DNA from: Acetobacteraceae bacterium
GTDB lineage: Bacteria > Pseudomonadota > Alphaproteobacteria > Acetobacterales > Acetobacteraceae
Direction: 5' to 3'
Assembly: GCA_947478535.1 (NCBI GenBank)
Contig: CANJXD010000329.1
Span: 1-6,735, forward strand
DNA length: 6,735 bases
This document shows positions 6,598 through 6,735 of the stretch, in pieces. The notes under the pieces were generated by a model. That model worked only from the letters and a program-made list of their open reading frames with translations, made no database searches and was not told the origin of the DNA. Position numbers and translations under genes: made by a program. Each line of letters begins with the position of its first letter. Position 1 is the first letter of the stretch.

Positions 6598-6642
6598 CAG
6601 CGTCCAATATTTTCCACCCAGCAGCGCCCAAAACTTTCCAGT
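6598..6642. repeat. Multiple terminal repeats of the IS21 end
   Basis: Two direct copies 24 bases apart, GCGTCCAATATTTTCCAC (from 6600) and GCGCCCAAAACTTTCCAG (from 6624), agree at 14 of 18 positions. Repeated copies near each tip are a hallmark of IS21 elements and are taken to be transposase binding sites. Confidence 0.75.
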
Positions 6643-6735
6643 TCAGGCGCCCATTTTCGGCTGTTTCCGCCTTTGCTTGAACCGGAAGGAATCATTCCCG
6701 GTTTCCAGGATATCGCAGTGATGGGTGATGCGATC
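6643..6735 (-). CDS. istB: istB C-terminus (IS21 helper ATPase), partial
   Basis: The minus-strand frame, open to the window edge, reads 30 residues: [19 protein letters not shown] followed by a basic tail [11 protein letters not shown] and a TGA at 6643-6645. DRLTHHC-(D/H)I-(V/L/I)ETGN-S-RF is the well-known C-terminal signature of one large IstB subgroup. It belongs to the element starting at 6591. Nothing in the visible part suggests decay. The rest of istB and all of istA should follow to the right. Confidence 0.85.
   Translation of the reverse strand, partial: DRITHHCDILETGNDSFRFKQRRKQPKMGA

Larger units (their letters stand above)
6591..6735 (-). mobile_element. IS21-family element, istB-side end (continues beyond window)
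   Basis: The terminus TGTCAAACAGCG begins at 6591, directly after the interrupted enzyme codon. Inside are two related terminal repeats, and the istB C-terminus ends 52 bases from the tip, the usual layout of an IS21 end. The segment is visibly AT-richer than the flanking genes. The IstB tail ([11 protein letters not shown]) is of another type than expected for the relic at 4198-5066, so this is probably an independent insertion. The far end and the target-site duplication are outside the window. Confidence 0.85.

Noticed and set aside
6591..6680. Residues 95-123 of the 123-codon frame as part of the enolase-superfamily protein
   Set aside because: This part is encoded by the IS21 end with its terminal repeats and opposes the istB C-terminus, so it is not native.

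Overview
The window is a GC-rich stretch of bacterial chromosome, most like an alphaproteobacterium of the Acetobacteraceae/Roseomonas kind. That placement is an inference from base composition, the tripartite tricarboxylate transporter (TTT) family permease, the DUF3489 protein and the IS21 types. It is not a species identification. No rRNA, tRNA or CRISPR array is visible.

Left part (1-4016): a catabolic or uptake locus. A TctA-family large permease enters from the left edge without its N-terminus. After a 13-base gap comes an M20-family hydrolase in the same operon. Converging on it from the other strand is a metal-dependent amidohydrolase of the TRZ/ATZ (COG0402) type. The two convergent stop codons are one base apart (TGA-G-TCA). 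Together they suggest import of a carboxylated or amide-bearing solute and its hydrolysis. Both hydrolases lack some textbook catalytic residues, which is the most interesting protein-level signal here.

Middle (about 4030-5466): a gene graveyard. On the minus strand, upstream of the amidohydrolase, lies what looks like the last ~25 codons of a second amidohydrolase. It is joined to a decayed IS21-family element: a C-terminal istA fragment and an N-terminal istB fragment that keep their ATGA overlap, each apparently with an internal in-frame deletion. The istA fragment runs head-on into a plus-strand DUF3489 gene that has lost its normal 5' end and carries an apparent one-base frameshift just before its stop.

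Right part (5656-6735): a GntR/FCD regulator overlaps by 4 bases a mandelate racemase/muconate lactonizing enzyme (enolase superfamily) gene, a usual regulator-enzyme pair for sugar-acid catabolism. The enzyme gene is cut after 94 codons by a second IS21-family element, seemingly of another subgroup. Its terminus, two terminal repeats and the istB C-terminus are visible before the window ends.

I see no evidence of a wholly new system. The points worth following are the non-canonical M20 and amidohydrolase pair, the amidohydrolase fossil, and the layered IS21 damage.
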